Shown: positions 8,998 to 17,976, numbered from the stretch's first letter. The stretch: DNA of 64,000 nt from Actinomadura luteofluorescens (GCF_013409365.1 NZ_JACCBA010000001.1:9176001-9240000); one strand, 5' to 3'. The notes: generated from the sequence alone by a model not told the origin. Numbers and translations: made by a program.

Positions 8998-9670
8998 CTA
9001 CTTCCCCTTCTTCTTGCCGACCACTTCGCTGATCCAGATGGGCACGAAGGGAGACGTGCAGTTCGGGGGAGTGGGGTAGTCCTTGAGCACCTCCAGGCGC
9101 TCACCGATCTCGATCGCGCGGGCGCGGTGCTCCTCGTGCTTGATCCCGATGTTGCCCAGGCAGTCGTTCATCGCCCACTGCAGGCGGTCCGGCGCGTCCT
9201 TCATCTCCGCCTCGATGACGTCGAGCAGCTTGTCGAGGTCGAGGGCCGTCGGGCTTGCGCATCACGCGCTCGATGGTCAGCGCCCAGCCGGCGCTCGCGA
9301 TCACCGGATCCGCGTCGTCGAGCCAGGCCAGCCGCAGCTCCTCGGAGTGCGGGCTCTTCTTGACCACGTAGTTGACGAGCCAGTCGTGCACCTTGGGGGT
9401 GCGCGACTCGCGCAGCATCGCGTCGAGCTCGTCGCGCTCGAACGCCTTCGGGCGGCAGATCAGCGTCGCCAGCAGCCGTGCCGAACTGTCGTCGGTCTTC
9501 CAGAGCTCGCGCGCGAGGTCCTGCTGCGTCTTCAGACGCTTCGCGACGGCGCGCAGCTTGCTGAGGTTCACGGCGTGGTCGTCGCCGCGCTTCTCGTTCA
9601 CCTCGCGCGCCTTGGGGTCCTCCAGCTCGGCCAGCTCGGCCATCACCTCGGCCACCGCCGTCTCGGCCAT
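8998..9670 (-). pseudogene. DNA alkylation repair (HEAT-like) protein, broken by a frameshift
   Basis: Reading from ATG 9670 (AGGAGA upstream) the frame runs MAETAVAEVMAELAELE to RVMRKPDG near 9246. Homologous sequence then continues one frame over as GLDLDKLLDVIEAEMK, DAPDRLQWAMNDCLGN and YPTPPNCTSPFVPIWI to the TAG at 8998. One extra C in a CCC run (GGG on the plus strand at 9243-9245) explains this. Joined, the product is about 223 aa, the normal length as I remember the family annotated as DNA alkylation repair. Either a genuine pseudogene or a one-base sequence error. It sits between cluster operons and faces them. Confidence 0.75.
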
Positions 9671-10011
9671 CCCGGTCTCCTGTGCCTCGTATCGCGAGCG
9701 TCTGACTAAATTGGCATAGTTGACAATTGCCGGAATATCGAGCTTAACATGGTGTGCTTTTCTCTTCAACTCTCCCGGTCATCGCCTAGAGGTCTTTCGC
9801 CTTCTTTATACGGACAGTTGCTATGTGGCGGATGGCGGCGTATCGGCCGATCTCATCCCGTATTCGAGAGCGCGGAGACGGCCCCGGCCGAGTGCCCTTC
9901 CCGGCCGCCATGCCGCCGGACGAGGGCGAACCCGGCACGTCGGCGGGTTCATTATCGTAGAGTCCGATGTCGAATTGACACATGCCGCCGACGGACCCGA
10001 AGGGGCCAGCG
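9671..10011. other. Intergenic region, lower GC, with promoter-like island
   Basis: About 340 nt without a convincing gene. It contains ACTAAATTGGCATAGT at 9705-9720 (a 16-nt relative of the cluster dyad), TTGACA at 9721 and TTGACA at 9975. It should hold promoters for the alkylation-repair gene (minus) and the DUF899 gene (plus). Codon structure in all frames is poor. Confidence 0.5.
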
Positions 10012-10713
10012 ATGAGCGACGACGAGCCGAAGATCCCGCCGATGTGGCCGGTGGGGACGAGCCAGGAGTACATCGACGCGCGGATCGAACTGGCGAAGGC
10101 CGAAAGGCTGCTGCGCGACCGGGTCGAGGAGGTCGCCGCCGCGCGGCGCCGGATGCCCCGGGGCGCCGTGCTCGGCGACTACACCCTCACCGCGGGGCCG
10201 GCGGACCTCGAGAAGGACGAGCCGACCGAGCCGGTGACCGTCCGCGAGCTGTTCGGCGACCGCGAGACCCTGGTCGTCTACCACCTCATGTACCACCCCG
10301 ACGACGAGGCGGCGTGCCCGATGTGCTCGATGTGGGTGGACGGCTTCAACGGCGTCGCCGCGCACCTGGCGCAGCACACCGCCTTCGCCGTCATCGGGAA
10401 GGCGCCGCTGCCGAAGCTGCGCTCCTGGGCGCGGCGACGGGGGTGGGACGAGGTGCGCGTCCTGTCCAGCCACGGCACGTCCTTCAACGCCGACATGCAC
10501 GCCGAGCGCCCGGACGGGGCGCAGCGGCCCATGATCAGCGTCCTGGCCCGCGAGGGCGGGGAGGTCCGCCACTTCTACACGCTGCCGGCCGACTTCCTCG
10601 ACGGCGCCCAGCGCGGCATCGACCTGCTCTCCCCGGTCTGGAACGTGCTCGACCTGCTGCCCGGCGGCCGCGGCGACTGGTACGCCGGCAACGCGTACGC
10701 GGGGCGCGACTGA
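10012..10713 (+). CDS. DUF899 thioredoxin-fold protein
   Basis: 233 aa; ATG 10012 follows AGGGG. Family features: YIDARIELAKAERLLRDRVE, then LFGDRETLVVYHLMYHPD, the CPMCSMW motif and a C-terminal GDWYAGNAY. DUF899 proteins are thioredoxin-like with a CxxC that may be redox active. Next to a cluster that probably makes a sulfur-rich product it could act in thiol/disulfide handling, but the family is also common as a general stress protein. It precedes the P450 by 60 nt with a promoter island between. Confidence 0.8.
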   Translation: MSDDEPKIPPMWPVGTSQEYIDARIELAKAERLLRDRVEEVAAARRRMPRGAVLGDYTLTAGPADLEKDEPTEPVTVRELFGDRETLVVYHLMYHPDDEAACPMCSMWVDGFNGVAAHLAQHTAFAVIGKAPLPKLRSWARRRGWDEVRVLSSHGTSFNADMHAERPDGAQRPMISVLAREGGEVRHFYTLPADFLDGAQRGIDLLSPVWNVLDLLPGGRGDWYAGNAYAGRD

Positions 10714-10734
10714 ACCACGACCCCGGGGCCGTTC

Positions 10735-10752
10735 GGTATATTTTTTCTTAGT
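10735..10752 (+). promoter_or_regulatory. AT-rich 18-bp dyad (P450 promoter)
   Basis: GGTATA-TTTTTTC-TTAGT, 22 nt before the P450 ATG, flanked by CGGTA/TACCG arms. Same spacing as the other cluster elements, weaker match. Confidence 0.4.
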
Positions 10753-10773
10753 ACCGACCGATCGGGGGTCCCG

Positions 10774-11997
10774 ATGACGACTCAGCCCGAGGACGCCGTC
10801 GGCGTGTTCCCCGTCCCGCGCGCGTGCCCGTTCAGCCTGCCTCCGGAGTACGAGCGGCTGCGATCGGGCGGGCGCGCGGTCCGCGCCCGCATGGCCGGGG
10901 GGAACTCGGCGTGGCTGGTCGCGCGGCACGAGGACGCGCGCAAGGTCCTCAGCGATCCGAGGATGAGCGTCGATCGCCGCCGCGAGGGGTTCCCCCGGTT
11001 CGCCCCCGTGACCGAGGAGGAGCGGCAGGAGTCCTTCCGCGCCTTCCGGCCGCCGATGAACTGGATGGACCCGCCCGAGCACACGGTCGCCCGGCGGTCC
11101 GTCCGCGCCGAGTTCTCGCCCGGGCGGGCGGAGGCGCTGCGCCCGCGCGTCCAGGAGATCGTCGACCGCCGGCTGGAGCTGATGGCGGCCTCCCCGCGCC
11201 CGGTCGACCTGGTGCGCGAGCTCGCCGTTCCGGTGCCGTCACTGGTGATCTGCGAGCTCCTCGGCGTGCCCTACTCCGTGCACGGCCACTTCGAGGAGCG
11301 CACCGCGCGGATGTTCAGCCACGCCACCCCGGCCGCGGAGCGCACCCGGGCGGCGCACGAGATCCGGGCCCTGCTGGCCGAACTGGTGGCGGACAAGGAG
11401 CGCGACCCGCCCGACGACCTGCTCGGCCGCCTCATCGCCGCGGGGCGGCAGGAGGGCACGGCCGACCGCGAGGCCGTCGTGAGCATGGCGTTCGTGCTGC
11501 TCGTCGCCGGGCACTCCACCACCGCCGACATGATCGCGCTCGGCGCCCTGACCCTTCTCGAACATCCGGACCGGCTCGCGTGGATGCTCGCCGATCCGGC
11601 CAGGACCCCCCTCGCCGTCGACGAACTGCTGCGGTTCCTGTCGGTCGTCAACGCCTCCACGGCGCGCACGGCGCTGGCGGACGTCGAGGTGGGCGGCGTC
11701 ACGGTGCGCGCGGGGGAGGGCGTGGTCGTCCTCGGCCCCGCGGCCAACCGTGATCCGGAGGTGTTCGAGCGCCCGGACGCCTTCGACCCGGGGCGCGGCG
11801 GCGGGCGGCACCTGGCGTTCGGCGTCGGCAGGCACCGGTGCCTCGGGCACCATCTCGCGAGGATGGAGCTGCGGATCGTGTTCGACGCCCTCTTCCGGCG
11901 CCTGCCGGGACTGCGGCTCGCGGTGCCGTTCGACGCGCTGTCGTTCAAGGAGAAGGCGAACATCTACGGGGTGCGCGAGCTTCCGGTCACCTGGTGA
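10774..11997 (+). CDS. Cytochrome P450 (CYP)
   Basis: 407 aa, ATG with GGGGG upstream. Heme loop FGVGRHRCLGHHLAR with axial Cys, ExxR as ELLR, and I-helix AGHSTTA. The usual acidic residue before the conserved Thr (AGHETT) is Ser here, which may affect proton delivery. In the calicheamicin pathway the P450 CalE10 N-hydroxylates a TDP-4-amino-4,6-dideoxyglucose; a DegT aminotransferase is present in this cluster, so a similar role is plausible. Oxidation of the aglycone is the alternative. Confidence 0.9.
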   Translation: MTTQPEDAVGVFPVPRACPFSLPPEYERLRSGGRAVRARMAGGNSAWLVARHEDARKVLSDPRMSVDRRREGFPRFAPVTEEERQESFRAFRPPMNWMDPPEHTVARRSVRAEFSPGRAEALRPRVQEIVDRRLELMAASPRPVDLVRELAVPVPSLVICELLGVPYSVHGHFEERTARMFSHATPAAERTRAAHEIRALLAELVADKERDPPDDLLGRLIAAGRQEGTADREAVVSMAFVLLVAGHSTTADMIALGALTLLEHPDRLAWMLADPARTPLAVDELLRFLSVVNASTARTALADVEVGGVTVRAGEGVVVLGPAANRDPEVFERPDAFDPGRGGGRHLAFGVGRHRCLGHHLARMELRIVFDALFRRLPGLRLAVPFDALSFKEKANIYGVRELPVTW

Positions 11998-12046
11998 GGC
12001 GCCACCGCCTCCGCACCGCCGCGGATATTGAACCGGCGAAGATCGT

Positions 12047-12064
12047 AGTTTAAATTCATATAGT
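12047..12064 (+). promoter_or_regulatory. AT-rich 18-bp dyad (glycosyltransferase 2 promoter)
   Basis: AGTTTA-AATTCAT-ATAGT, 85 nt before the ATG at 12149; TATAGT at its end could be a -10 box. Confidence 0.5.
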
Positions 12065-12148
12065 GGCGTTCGCGCGCCGGGGTGCCCGGACCGGGCGCCG
12101 TCCGGTCCTGCCGCGGACGCGGACACGGGGAGAAGGGATCTTCCGGAT

Positions 12149-13282
12149 ATGCGTGTGATGTTCTGCTCTCACCCAGGTCTCGGGCACTTCTTCCCGCTCG
12201 TCCACCTCGCCTGGGCGTTCCGCACGGCGGGCCACGAGGTGATCGCCACGATCGCGGGACCCACCGAAGGCGCGGCCGGCTCCGGTGTGGAGATCGTCGA
12301 CGCCGCGCCCGGGTTCAGCATGGAGGCCGTCAACAAGCGGCTGGCCCGCGAGCACCCGGAGTTCGTCCGGACGGTCGCGACCAAACCGGCGATCAACCTC
12401 GACGAGTGGGGGCCCGGGTTCGCCGCGATCAACCGCCCGCTGATCGACGGGATCATGGCGCTGACCGACGACTGGGGCCCGGACCTGGTGGTCTACGACC
12501 AGGGCACCACCGCCGGCCTGTTCGCGGCGGCGCGCGCCGGGGCGCCCGCCGTCCAGCGGAACGTGAGCGCCTGGCGCACCAGGGGCATGCACGAGGCGGC
12601 CGCGGCCCACCTGCCCGACGTCTGCGAGCGGTACGGCGTGACCATCTCCAAGCCGGCCGTCACCATCGAGGAGTTCCCGCCCAGCATGCTCGCCGGGGAG
12701 CGGCCGGAGGGATGGTTCATGCGCTGGCTGCCGCACAGCGGCGGATCGGTCGTCGGGGACCGGCTGCTCCAGCCGCCCGAGCGGCGGCGCGTCGCCGTGA
12801 GCATGGGCACGGTCGAGCTGCAGATGCTGGGCACCGGGACCATGCGCACGATCATCGACGCGGCGGCCGGCGTCGACGCGGAGTTCGTGCTGGCGCTCGG
12901 CGGGGTCGACATCGGCTCGCTCGGCCCGCTGCCGGACAACGTCAGCTCCGTCGGCTGGATCCCGCTGCACCACCTGCTGGCCACGTGCACCGCCATCGTC
13001 CACCACGGCGGCGGCGGGACGGCCCTGACGGCGATCGACGCCGGCGTCCCGCAGCTCATCACGCCCGACCCCCGGGACCTGTTCCAGCACACGACCCTGG
13101 AGGCGGTGCGGAAGCGGGGCATCGGGTTCGTGAGCGAACGCGAGGACGTCGACGCCGACCTGCTCACCCGGCTGATGACCGACGAGGGCGTCCGCGCCGC
13201 GACGGCGGAGGTCCAGCGGGAGATGGCGACGCTGCCCACGCCCGCCGAGACCGCTCAGCGCATCATCGAGCACCTGTTCTGA
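12149..13282 (+). CDS. GT1-family glycosyltransferase 2
   Basis: 377 aa. N-terminal MRVMFCSHPGLGHFFPLVHL and donor-site HHGGGGTALTAIDAGVPQL with FQHT are canonical for EryCIII/CalG-type enzymes that transfer NDP-deoxysugars to aglycones or sugars. All key motif residues are present, unlike glycosyltransferase 1. It has its own promoter island and ends by overlapping the convergent DUF885 gene by 20 bp. Confidence 0.92.
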   Translation: MRVMFCSHPGLGHFFPLVHLAWAFRTAGHEVIATIAGPTEGAAGSGVEIVDAAPGFSMEAVNKRLAREHPEFVRTVATKPAINLDEWGPGFAAINRPLIDGIMALTDDWGPDLVVYDQGTTAGLFAAARAGAPAVQRNVSAWRTRGMHEAAAAHLPDVCERYGVTISKPAVTIEEFPPSMLAGERPEGWFMRWLPHSGGSVVGDRLLQPPERRRVAVSMGTVELQMLGTGTMRTIIDAAAGVDAEFVLALGGVDIGSLGPLPDNVSSVGWIPLHHLLATCTAIVHHGGGGTALTAIDAGVPQLITPDPRDLFQHTTLEAVRKRGIGFVSEREDVDADLLTRLMTDEGVRAATAEVQREMATLPTPAETAQRIIEHLF

Positions 13283-14501
13283 GTTCCGGGGAGCCCGCGG
13301 CCGCCAGGTCGGCGCGGAGGTCGGACGGCAGCAGCGGCTCGTCGAGGAGCCTCTGGTACCGCTCGACGAGGGACGTCCGGCCGGCGCCGGCGTCGAGCCA
13401 CGCGCCCACCAGCCGCGGGCCCTCGATGTACGTCACCGAGTAGGCGCGCCAGAGCGGATCGGTGAGGAACCGCGTCATCCGCCGGGCGTGGTCCGGGGGC
13501 ACCAGGAGCCACCGTTCCAGGTAGTCGGTGACCTCGTCGGGGTCGGCTCCGCGGTCGTGGAGCATGACGGCCGCGTCCTGGCGGGCGGGCATCAGCAGCC
13601 GGATCAGCCGCAGGACCTCCTCCACCAGCTCGCCCTCGACCCGGACGCCCGCGCCGGCGAGGACGTCGGCGGTCCAGCGGCCCCAGCCCGGGCCCGGCAC
13701 CGCCGCGTCGGCCATCTCGGCGGTCCCCTCGGCCATGAGGCACTGCGGGGTGTTGACCAGCGAGATCAGGTGCTCGCCGTGCCCGGCGCCGTCGACGAGG
13801 CCGGCCTCCTTGCGGCAGTGCTCGGTGTGGTGCCCTGGGTAGGACTCGTGGATCGCCAGCAGCGGCAGCGCGGCGATGGTGCGGCCCGCCTCCGCGTTGA
13901 GCTCCACCCTCGAGCGGAACCCGCCGAGGTAGCGGTTGTAGGCGTTCCAGGGCTTGTCGCGCACCACCACGTACTCGACGCTCTCCTGCTCTGGCAGGCC
14001 GAACACCGTGCGGGTCATGGCGCGCAACTCGCCGGACACCGCCTCAACGGCCCGTGCCAGCCGGTCCGGGGGGACGGCGTTGCGCTCGTAGAACGCCGCG
14101 GTGCGGGCGCACAGGTCCCCGGGGCCCGGCAGCAGCGCGCCGATCGCCTCGTGGATCTCCGCGTAGCGGCCGGGGTCGCCGAGTTCGATGTCGACCTCGA
14201 AGTACGTCCGGACCTCGTCCCCGAACGGGATCTCCTCTCCGGCCATCCGGCGCGCCGCGCAGTTCAGCGCGGCGAGCTGCGCGGACAGGAACCGGCGCCG
14301 AGGCTCGGCCAGGCCGCTGTCCGGGAGCGCGGCGAGCAGCCGGGCGGACTGGGCGGCGAGCCCGGACGCGTCGGGCCTCGGCTCGGCGTCCACCCGGCGC
14401 GCCAGTTCCGGGTCGCCGTACCAGGAGTCGACGAACCCGTCCGCGAGCCGGCCGAACCGCAACCCGAGTTTCAGGTACTCGGTCACCACGTCGTCGAGCA
14501 T
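13263..14501 (-). CDS. DUF885-like zinc-dependent hydrolase
   Basis: 412 aa; ATG preceded by AGGGAG. It carries HESYPGHHTEH, a DUF885/M32-like HExxxGHH zinc motif, with AEGTAEM downstream as the probable third-ligand region. No signal peptide. DUF885 proteins are mostly uncharacterised putative metallopeptidases; members are longer (about 550 aa) than this one. It is third in a minus-strand operon after the class V aminotransferase and the SBP-like gene, 33 nt behind the latter, so it may act on the same small molecule or peptide. Confidence 0.7.
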   Translation of the reverse strand: MLDDVVTEYLKLGLRFGRLADGFVDSWYGDPELARRVDAEPRPDASGLAAQSARLLAALPDSGLAEPRRRFLSAQLAALNCAARRMAGEEIPFGDEVRTYFEVDIELGDPGRYAEIHEAIGALLPGPGDLCARTAAFYERNAVPPDRLARAVEAVSGELRAMTRTVFGLPEQESVEYVVVRDKPWNAYNRYLGGFRSRVELNAEAGRTIAALPLLAIHESYPGHHTEHCRKEAGLVDGAGHGEHLISLVNTPQCLMAEGTAEMADAAVPGPGWGRWTADVLAGAGVRVEGELVEEVLRLIRLLMPARQDAAVMLHDRGADPDEVTDYLERWLLVPPDHARRMTRFLTDPLWRAYSVTYIEGPRLVGAWLDAGAGRTSLVERYQRLLDEPLLPSDLRADLAAAGSPELRTGAR

Positions 14502-14534
14502 CCGCGCTCCCTGGATCGCTGTGGTCCGCCGCCG

Positions 14535-16295
14535 TCACCCCGCGGGATCGTCCGGCGGGTCGAGCCAGATGCCGGCGAGGTCGTAGGAATGGCCGAACGC
14601 GGGCATCGGGACGGCGCCCCGCACGCGCTGGCCGCGCAGGCGCGGGACGACCGGCCGCTGGAACAGGACGGGCACGACCGCGGCGTCCTCCAGCACCGTC
14701 CGTTCGGCCAGGTTCCAGGCCGCGGTCGACCGCGCGGGCTCCTCGATCGTGCCGAGCGCCCGCTCGATCAGGCGGTCGACCTCCGGACGGCGGTAGCGTC
14801 CGCGGTTCGCGGAGTTGCGGGAGTCGCCCGACTGGAACATCGGCTGGAGGAAGACCCGGCCGTTGGAGGGGTGCCAGTCCGGCGACCACGACGAGGCCGC
14901 GACGTCCCACTCGCCCGCCGCCGCGCGGCGCGGATCACCGAGTAGAGCGTCCCGGGCGTCGTGGTCCAGCGCCACCAGCCGCACGGTGACGCCGGCCTTC
15001 TCCAGGTCGGCCGCGTACGACCGCGCGACCGCGGTGTCCAGGGCGGTGTCCAGGTGGACCGCGGTGAGCGCGAGGCCGTTCTCATGACCCGCCTCCGCCA
15101 GCAGCGCCCGGCATTTCTGTGCGTCACCCCGGCTTCCCGGGGTCGCGTAGAGGTCGAGTTCCTGGTGCGCGTCGTTGCCCGGCGGCACGACGGAACCGGC
15201 GATCCGCACCAGCGCACCGCGGCCGGACCGGCGGTACAGGTCGGCGATCGCCGCCTTGTCGATCGCGTACGAGAGCGCGCGGCGCACCCTGGCGTCGGCC
15301 AGCGCGCCGCCCGCCCCGGGGCTCTGCACGTTGAAGACGAGGTACGGGTCGAGGGAGAGGCCGAGGCCGTCGCCCGGATCGGCCGGCTCGGCGTCGTGCG
15401 GCTCGGCGACCGGCCCGCCCCACGGCAGGTCGGCCGCGCCCGACGCGACCCGCTCGGCGACCTGTTCCGGCGCCGCGTCCTCGACCGTGATCTCGACGCC
15501 GTCCAGGTACCGGTGCCGGAGCGGATCGGTGTCCTGCCGCCAGACGGGGTTGGGTTCGAGGCGCAGCTCGCGGCCCGGCACGAGACGGACCGGCCGGTAC
15601 GGCCCGTTGCTCCGGAGGTTCCGGTGCAGTTCCGGGCTTCCGGGCAGGAACGCGTCGTACTCGGCCGGGGCGGGCGACGCGCACGGCAGGGCCATGATGG
15701 CGGCGAAGTCGATGGCCGGCCGCATGAGCTCGATGACCAGCGACTCGTCGTCCAGGACGAAGACGCCGGGGATGTCGTGGGAGTTCTGGAAGGCGGCCAG
15801 TTCCTCGGCGGTCGGGTCGTCGCGGCGGACCGCGGCGGCGTAGTCCTCGCAGTACTGCGCCATGCCCCTGATCGTGCTGGTGAAGTAGGGCAGGGCGGCG
15901 GGCCTCGTGAGCGGGTTGGCCAGCCGTTTGAGCCCGCGCACGACGTCGTGCGCCGTGACCTCCCGCGCGGGCGCGGTGTCCCAGAGGACGCCGCGGCGCA
16001 GGTGCACCACGTAGTTCGTGTGCCGCGCGCCCATCCCGGTGTTGTAGGTGGACGGGACGTCGGTCGCGAGATCGGGCGCCGGGGCGATCGCCCGCCAGTC
16101 GCGCAGGTCCGGCGCGGGGGCGTAGCCGAACAGCTGCCGGGCGAACAGCCTGATGATCTGGTCGGCGGGCGCCTGGTGGGAGGCCGAGGGGTCGAGGCGG
16201 TGCACGGGGGCCGGGCCGTGGAGGCGGAGCGTCCCGCCGAGCCGCGGCCGGTCCCCGCTCCACGGGGCGGTCTGGGGCCGCTCGGACACGGTCAT
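14535..16295 (-). CDS. Family 5 solute-binding-protein-like protein without signal peptide (copy 1)
   Basis: 586 aa, ATG overlapping the aminotransferase stop as ATGA. Oligopeptide-SBP features run the full length: YVVHLRRGVLWD, SNGPYRPVRL, VRRALSYAIDK and GDAQKCRALLAEAG. The N-terminus MTVSERPQTAPWSGDRPR has no hydrophobic core and no lipobox Cys, so it should stay in the cytosol, and no permease is linked. Copy 2 lies at 17977. Together they suggest cytosolic binding of the product or an intermediate (sequestration, chaperoning) or a co-opted enzyme fold. Function unproven. Confidence 0.8.
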   Translation of the reverse strand: MTVSERPQTAPWSGDRPRLGGTLRLHGPAPVHRLDPSASHQAPADQIIRLFARQLFGYAPAPDLRDWRAIAPAPDLATDVPSTYNTGMGARHTNYVVHLRRGVLWDTAPAREVTAHDVVRGLKRLANPLTRPAALPYFTSTIRGMAQYCEDYAAAVRRDDPTAEELAAFQNSHDIPGVFVLDDESLVIELMRPAIDFAAIMALPCASPAPAEYDAFLPGSPELHRNLRSNGPYRPVRLVPGRELRLEPNPVWRQDTDPLRHRYLDGVEITVEDAAPEQVAERVASGAADLPWGGPVAEPHDAEPADPGDGLGLSLDPYLVFNVQSPGAGGALADARVRRALSYAIDKAAIADLYRRSGRGALVRIAGSVVPPGNDAHQELDLYATPGSRGDAQKCRALLAEAGHENGLALTAVHLDTALDTAVARSYAADLEKAGVTVRLVALDHDARDALLGDPRRAAAGEWDVAASSWSPDWHPSNGRVFLQPMFQSGDSRNSANRGRYRRPEVDRLIERALGTIEEPARSTAAWNLAERTVLEDAAVVPVLFQRPVVPRLRGQRVRGAVPMPAFGHSYDLAGIWLDPPDDPAG

Positions 16296-17629
16296 GACAT
16301 CTCCTCGCCGATGCGGGCCATGATGCCGATCGCCCGGTCGATCTCCTCGCGGGTGTTGAACAGGTGGGTGCAGACCCGCGCCGCGTAGTGCTGGTGCGGC
16401 GAGCCCGGGACGTCGAACTCGGTCCACCGGATCCAGATGCGGTGCTCCCGCTCCAGCCGGTCGGTGAACGCGGTGAACTTCTTGATGTTCCAGGCGGCCT
16501 CGGGGTCGCGGAACGGGTTGAAGGCGATGAGGGGGGACTTCAGCAGCGGATCCTCGCCGGGCGAGAAGATCGACTCCTTGCCGAAGGCCTCCACCAGGCG
16601 CTGCCGGGCGTGGTCGCCGAGCTCCATCGCGCGCCTCTCGATGCGGTCCCGGCCGATCTCGTCCCAGATCTCGCAGGCCCGCGCCAGCGCGGCGCCCCTG
16701 GCGATGCTCGCGCTGCCGGCGCTCTGCACGTACAGGGCGGTGTCGTCGCTCTCGACCGACGTCCTCGTCCGCGGCGGGGGACTGCCGATCATCGGGTACC
16801 AGGTGGAGATCACCGGCCAGAACGTCGGCAGCGGCAGCGGGTTGTACTCGGGGAAGACCTTGTTGCGCAGGTAGAGGATGCCGGTTCCCAGCGGGCCGCA
16901 CTGGAACTTCGAGCCCGAGCAGGCGATGAAGTCGGCGCCGAGCGCCCGCATGTCCAGGTTCACGAGGCCGGGCAGCAGCGCGCCGTCGATCACGGTGGTC
17001 AGGCCGTGCCGCTGCGCCAGCTCGCACAGCCTGCGCATCGGCATCATCGTGCCGGTGAACAGGGTGATCCCGGCGAACGCGAGCACCTTGGTGCGGGGGG
17101 TGATGGCCGCCTCGAACTGCTCGACGATCTCGTCGGCCGTGACGTCGTAGCCGGTCGGCATGGTCAGCGTCTTGATCGTCAGGCCGTACCGGTTCCGGAC
17201 GAGGTTGAAGTTGGAGAGCACCGAGTAGCACTCGTGGCTCGTGGTGACCACCTCGTCGCCCTCGTGGAGGTCGAGCCCCTGGATGATGCGGGCGACGCCC
17301 TCGGTGGCGTTGTGGCAGATCACGATCTCGTCCTGGTCGACGCCGAACGCCCTGCCGATGAGGGCGCGGTGCTCGTAGTAGCCGGACGGCTTGTAGACGT
17401 CGGCCAGCCCGCCCGTCCACTCGCGGGTCACCCGGTCCATCGTGTCGAGCACGTCGTAGGGCATCGCGCCGACGGTGCCGGTGTTGAGGTGGGTCGTGGT
17501 CGGATCCAGGGCGAACAATTCGCGGATGCTTTCCCACGGCGCGTCGCGGAGCCGCCGCGGCGATCCGCCGTTCGCCGTCCCGGCCGGGTCCGGGACGCTG
17601 CGCTCGCCGGGCTTCACGGACTGTGTCAC
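16292..17629 (-). CDS. Class V PLP-dependent aminotransferase-fold enzyme
   Basis: 445 aa from GTG 17629, which has GGAGGGGG 6 nt upstream. PLP features: GTVGAMPYDVLD, HNATEGVARI, VIDGALLPG, and CSGSKFQCGPLGTG with Lys241 as the likely Schiff-base residue. It resembles isopenicillin-N-epimerase/EgtE-type members; these include C-S lyases, epimerases and kynureninase-like enzymes. In a sulfur-rich cluster a C-S bond reaction is attractive but not shown. It leads the operon aminotransferase, SBP-like, DUF885. Confidence 0.8.
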   Translation of the reverse strand: MTQSVKPGERSVPDPAGTANGGSPRRLRDAPWESIRELFALDPTTTHLNTGTVGAMPYDVLDTMDRVTREWTGGLADVYKPSGYYEHRALIGRAFGVDQDEIVICHNATEGVARIIQGLDLHEGDEVVTTSHECYSVLSNFNLVRNRYGLTIKTLTMPTGYDVTADEIVEQFEAAITPRTKVLAFAGITLFTGTMMPMRRLCELAQRHGLTTVIDGALLPGLVNLDMRALGADFIACSGSKFQCGPLGTGILYLRNKVFPEYNPLPLPTFWPVISTWYPMIGSPPPRTRTSVESDDTALYVQSAGSASIARGAALARACEIWDEIGRDRIERRAMELGDHARQRLVEAFGKESIFSPGEDPLLKSPLIAFNPFRDPEAAWNIKKFTAFTDRLEREHRIWIRWTEFDVPGSPHQHYAARVCTHLFNTREEIDRAIGIMARIGEEMS

Positions 17630-17673
17630 GAGTGACCCCCTCCACCGTGCGGATGACCAGTCGTCCCCACAAT

Positions 17674-17691
17674 ACAATATGTTTTTGAAGT
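17674..17691 (-). promoter_or_regulatory. AT-rich 18-bp dyad (class V aminotransferase promoter)
   Basis: On the minus strand ACTTCA-AAAACAT-ATTGT, 45 nt before the GTG at 17629. Confidence 0.5.
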
Positions 17692-17885
17692 TATCTGGCC
17701 ATGGGTCGCGGATGTGGGCATTCCGCGCGCCAGGGTCGGGATCGCGCGCCGTGTCCCGTTCACGTGGGTGCTGACCACGGAATATGCGTGTATGTGCGAG
17801 GCCTCGGGGGTGGCGGGGAGGGCGTCGGGCTCGGCCGCGGGAGGCGCAGGCGAGGGGCTGCGGTCGGACTCGATGTCCCTCTAGC

Positions 17886-17898
17886 GCTTTAAGAAGAG
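17886..17898 (+). promoter_or_regulatory. GCTTTAAGAAGAG element in the 17630-17976 gap
   Basis: Lies 79 nt before the SBP-like gene at 17977 and matches the drrA promoter element (GCTTTAAGATGAG) in 12 of 13 positions. The rest of the 347-nt divergent gap holds the dyad at 17674 and no gene I can support. Confidence 0.4.
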
Positions 17899-17976
17899 GT
17901 GGTAATCTTCGGCTGGGACAGGTGGGGCGCCGGCGGTGGCCGCGGGGCCCGGTGACGTGCAGGGAAGGTGATCGGT

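Noticed and set aside
9720..10751. Long plus-strand open frame across 9.7-10.7 kb
   Set aside because: It is an Arg/Pro/Gly-rich shadow of the DUF899 gene, which has clear homology in another frame. Many similar long antisense frames, for example opposite drrA and the SBP genes, were dropped for the same reason.
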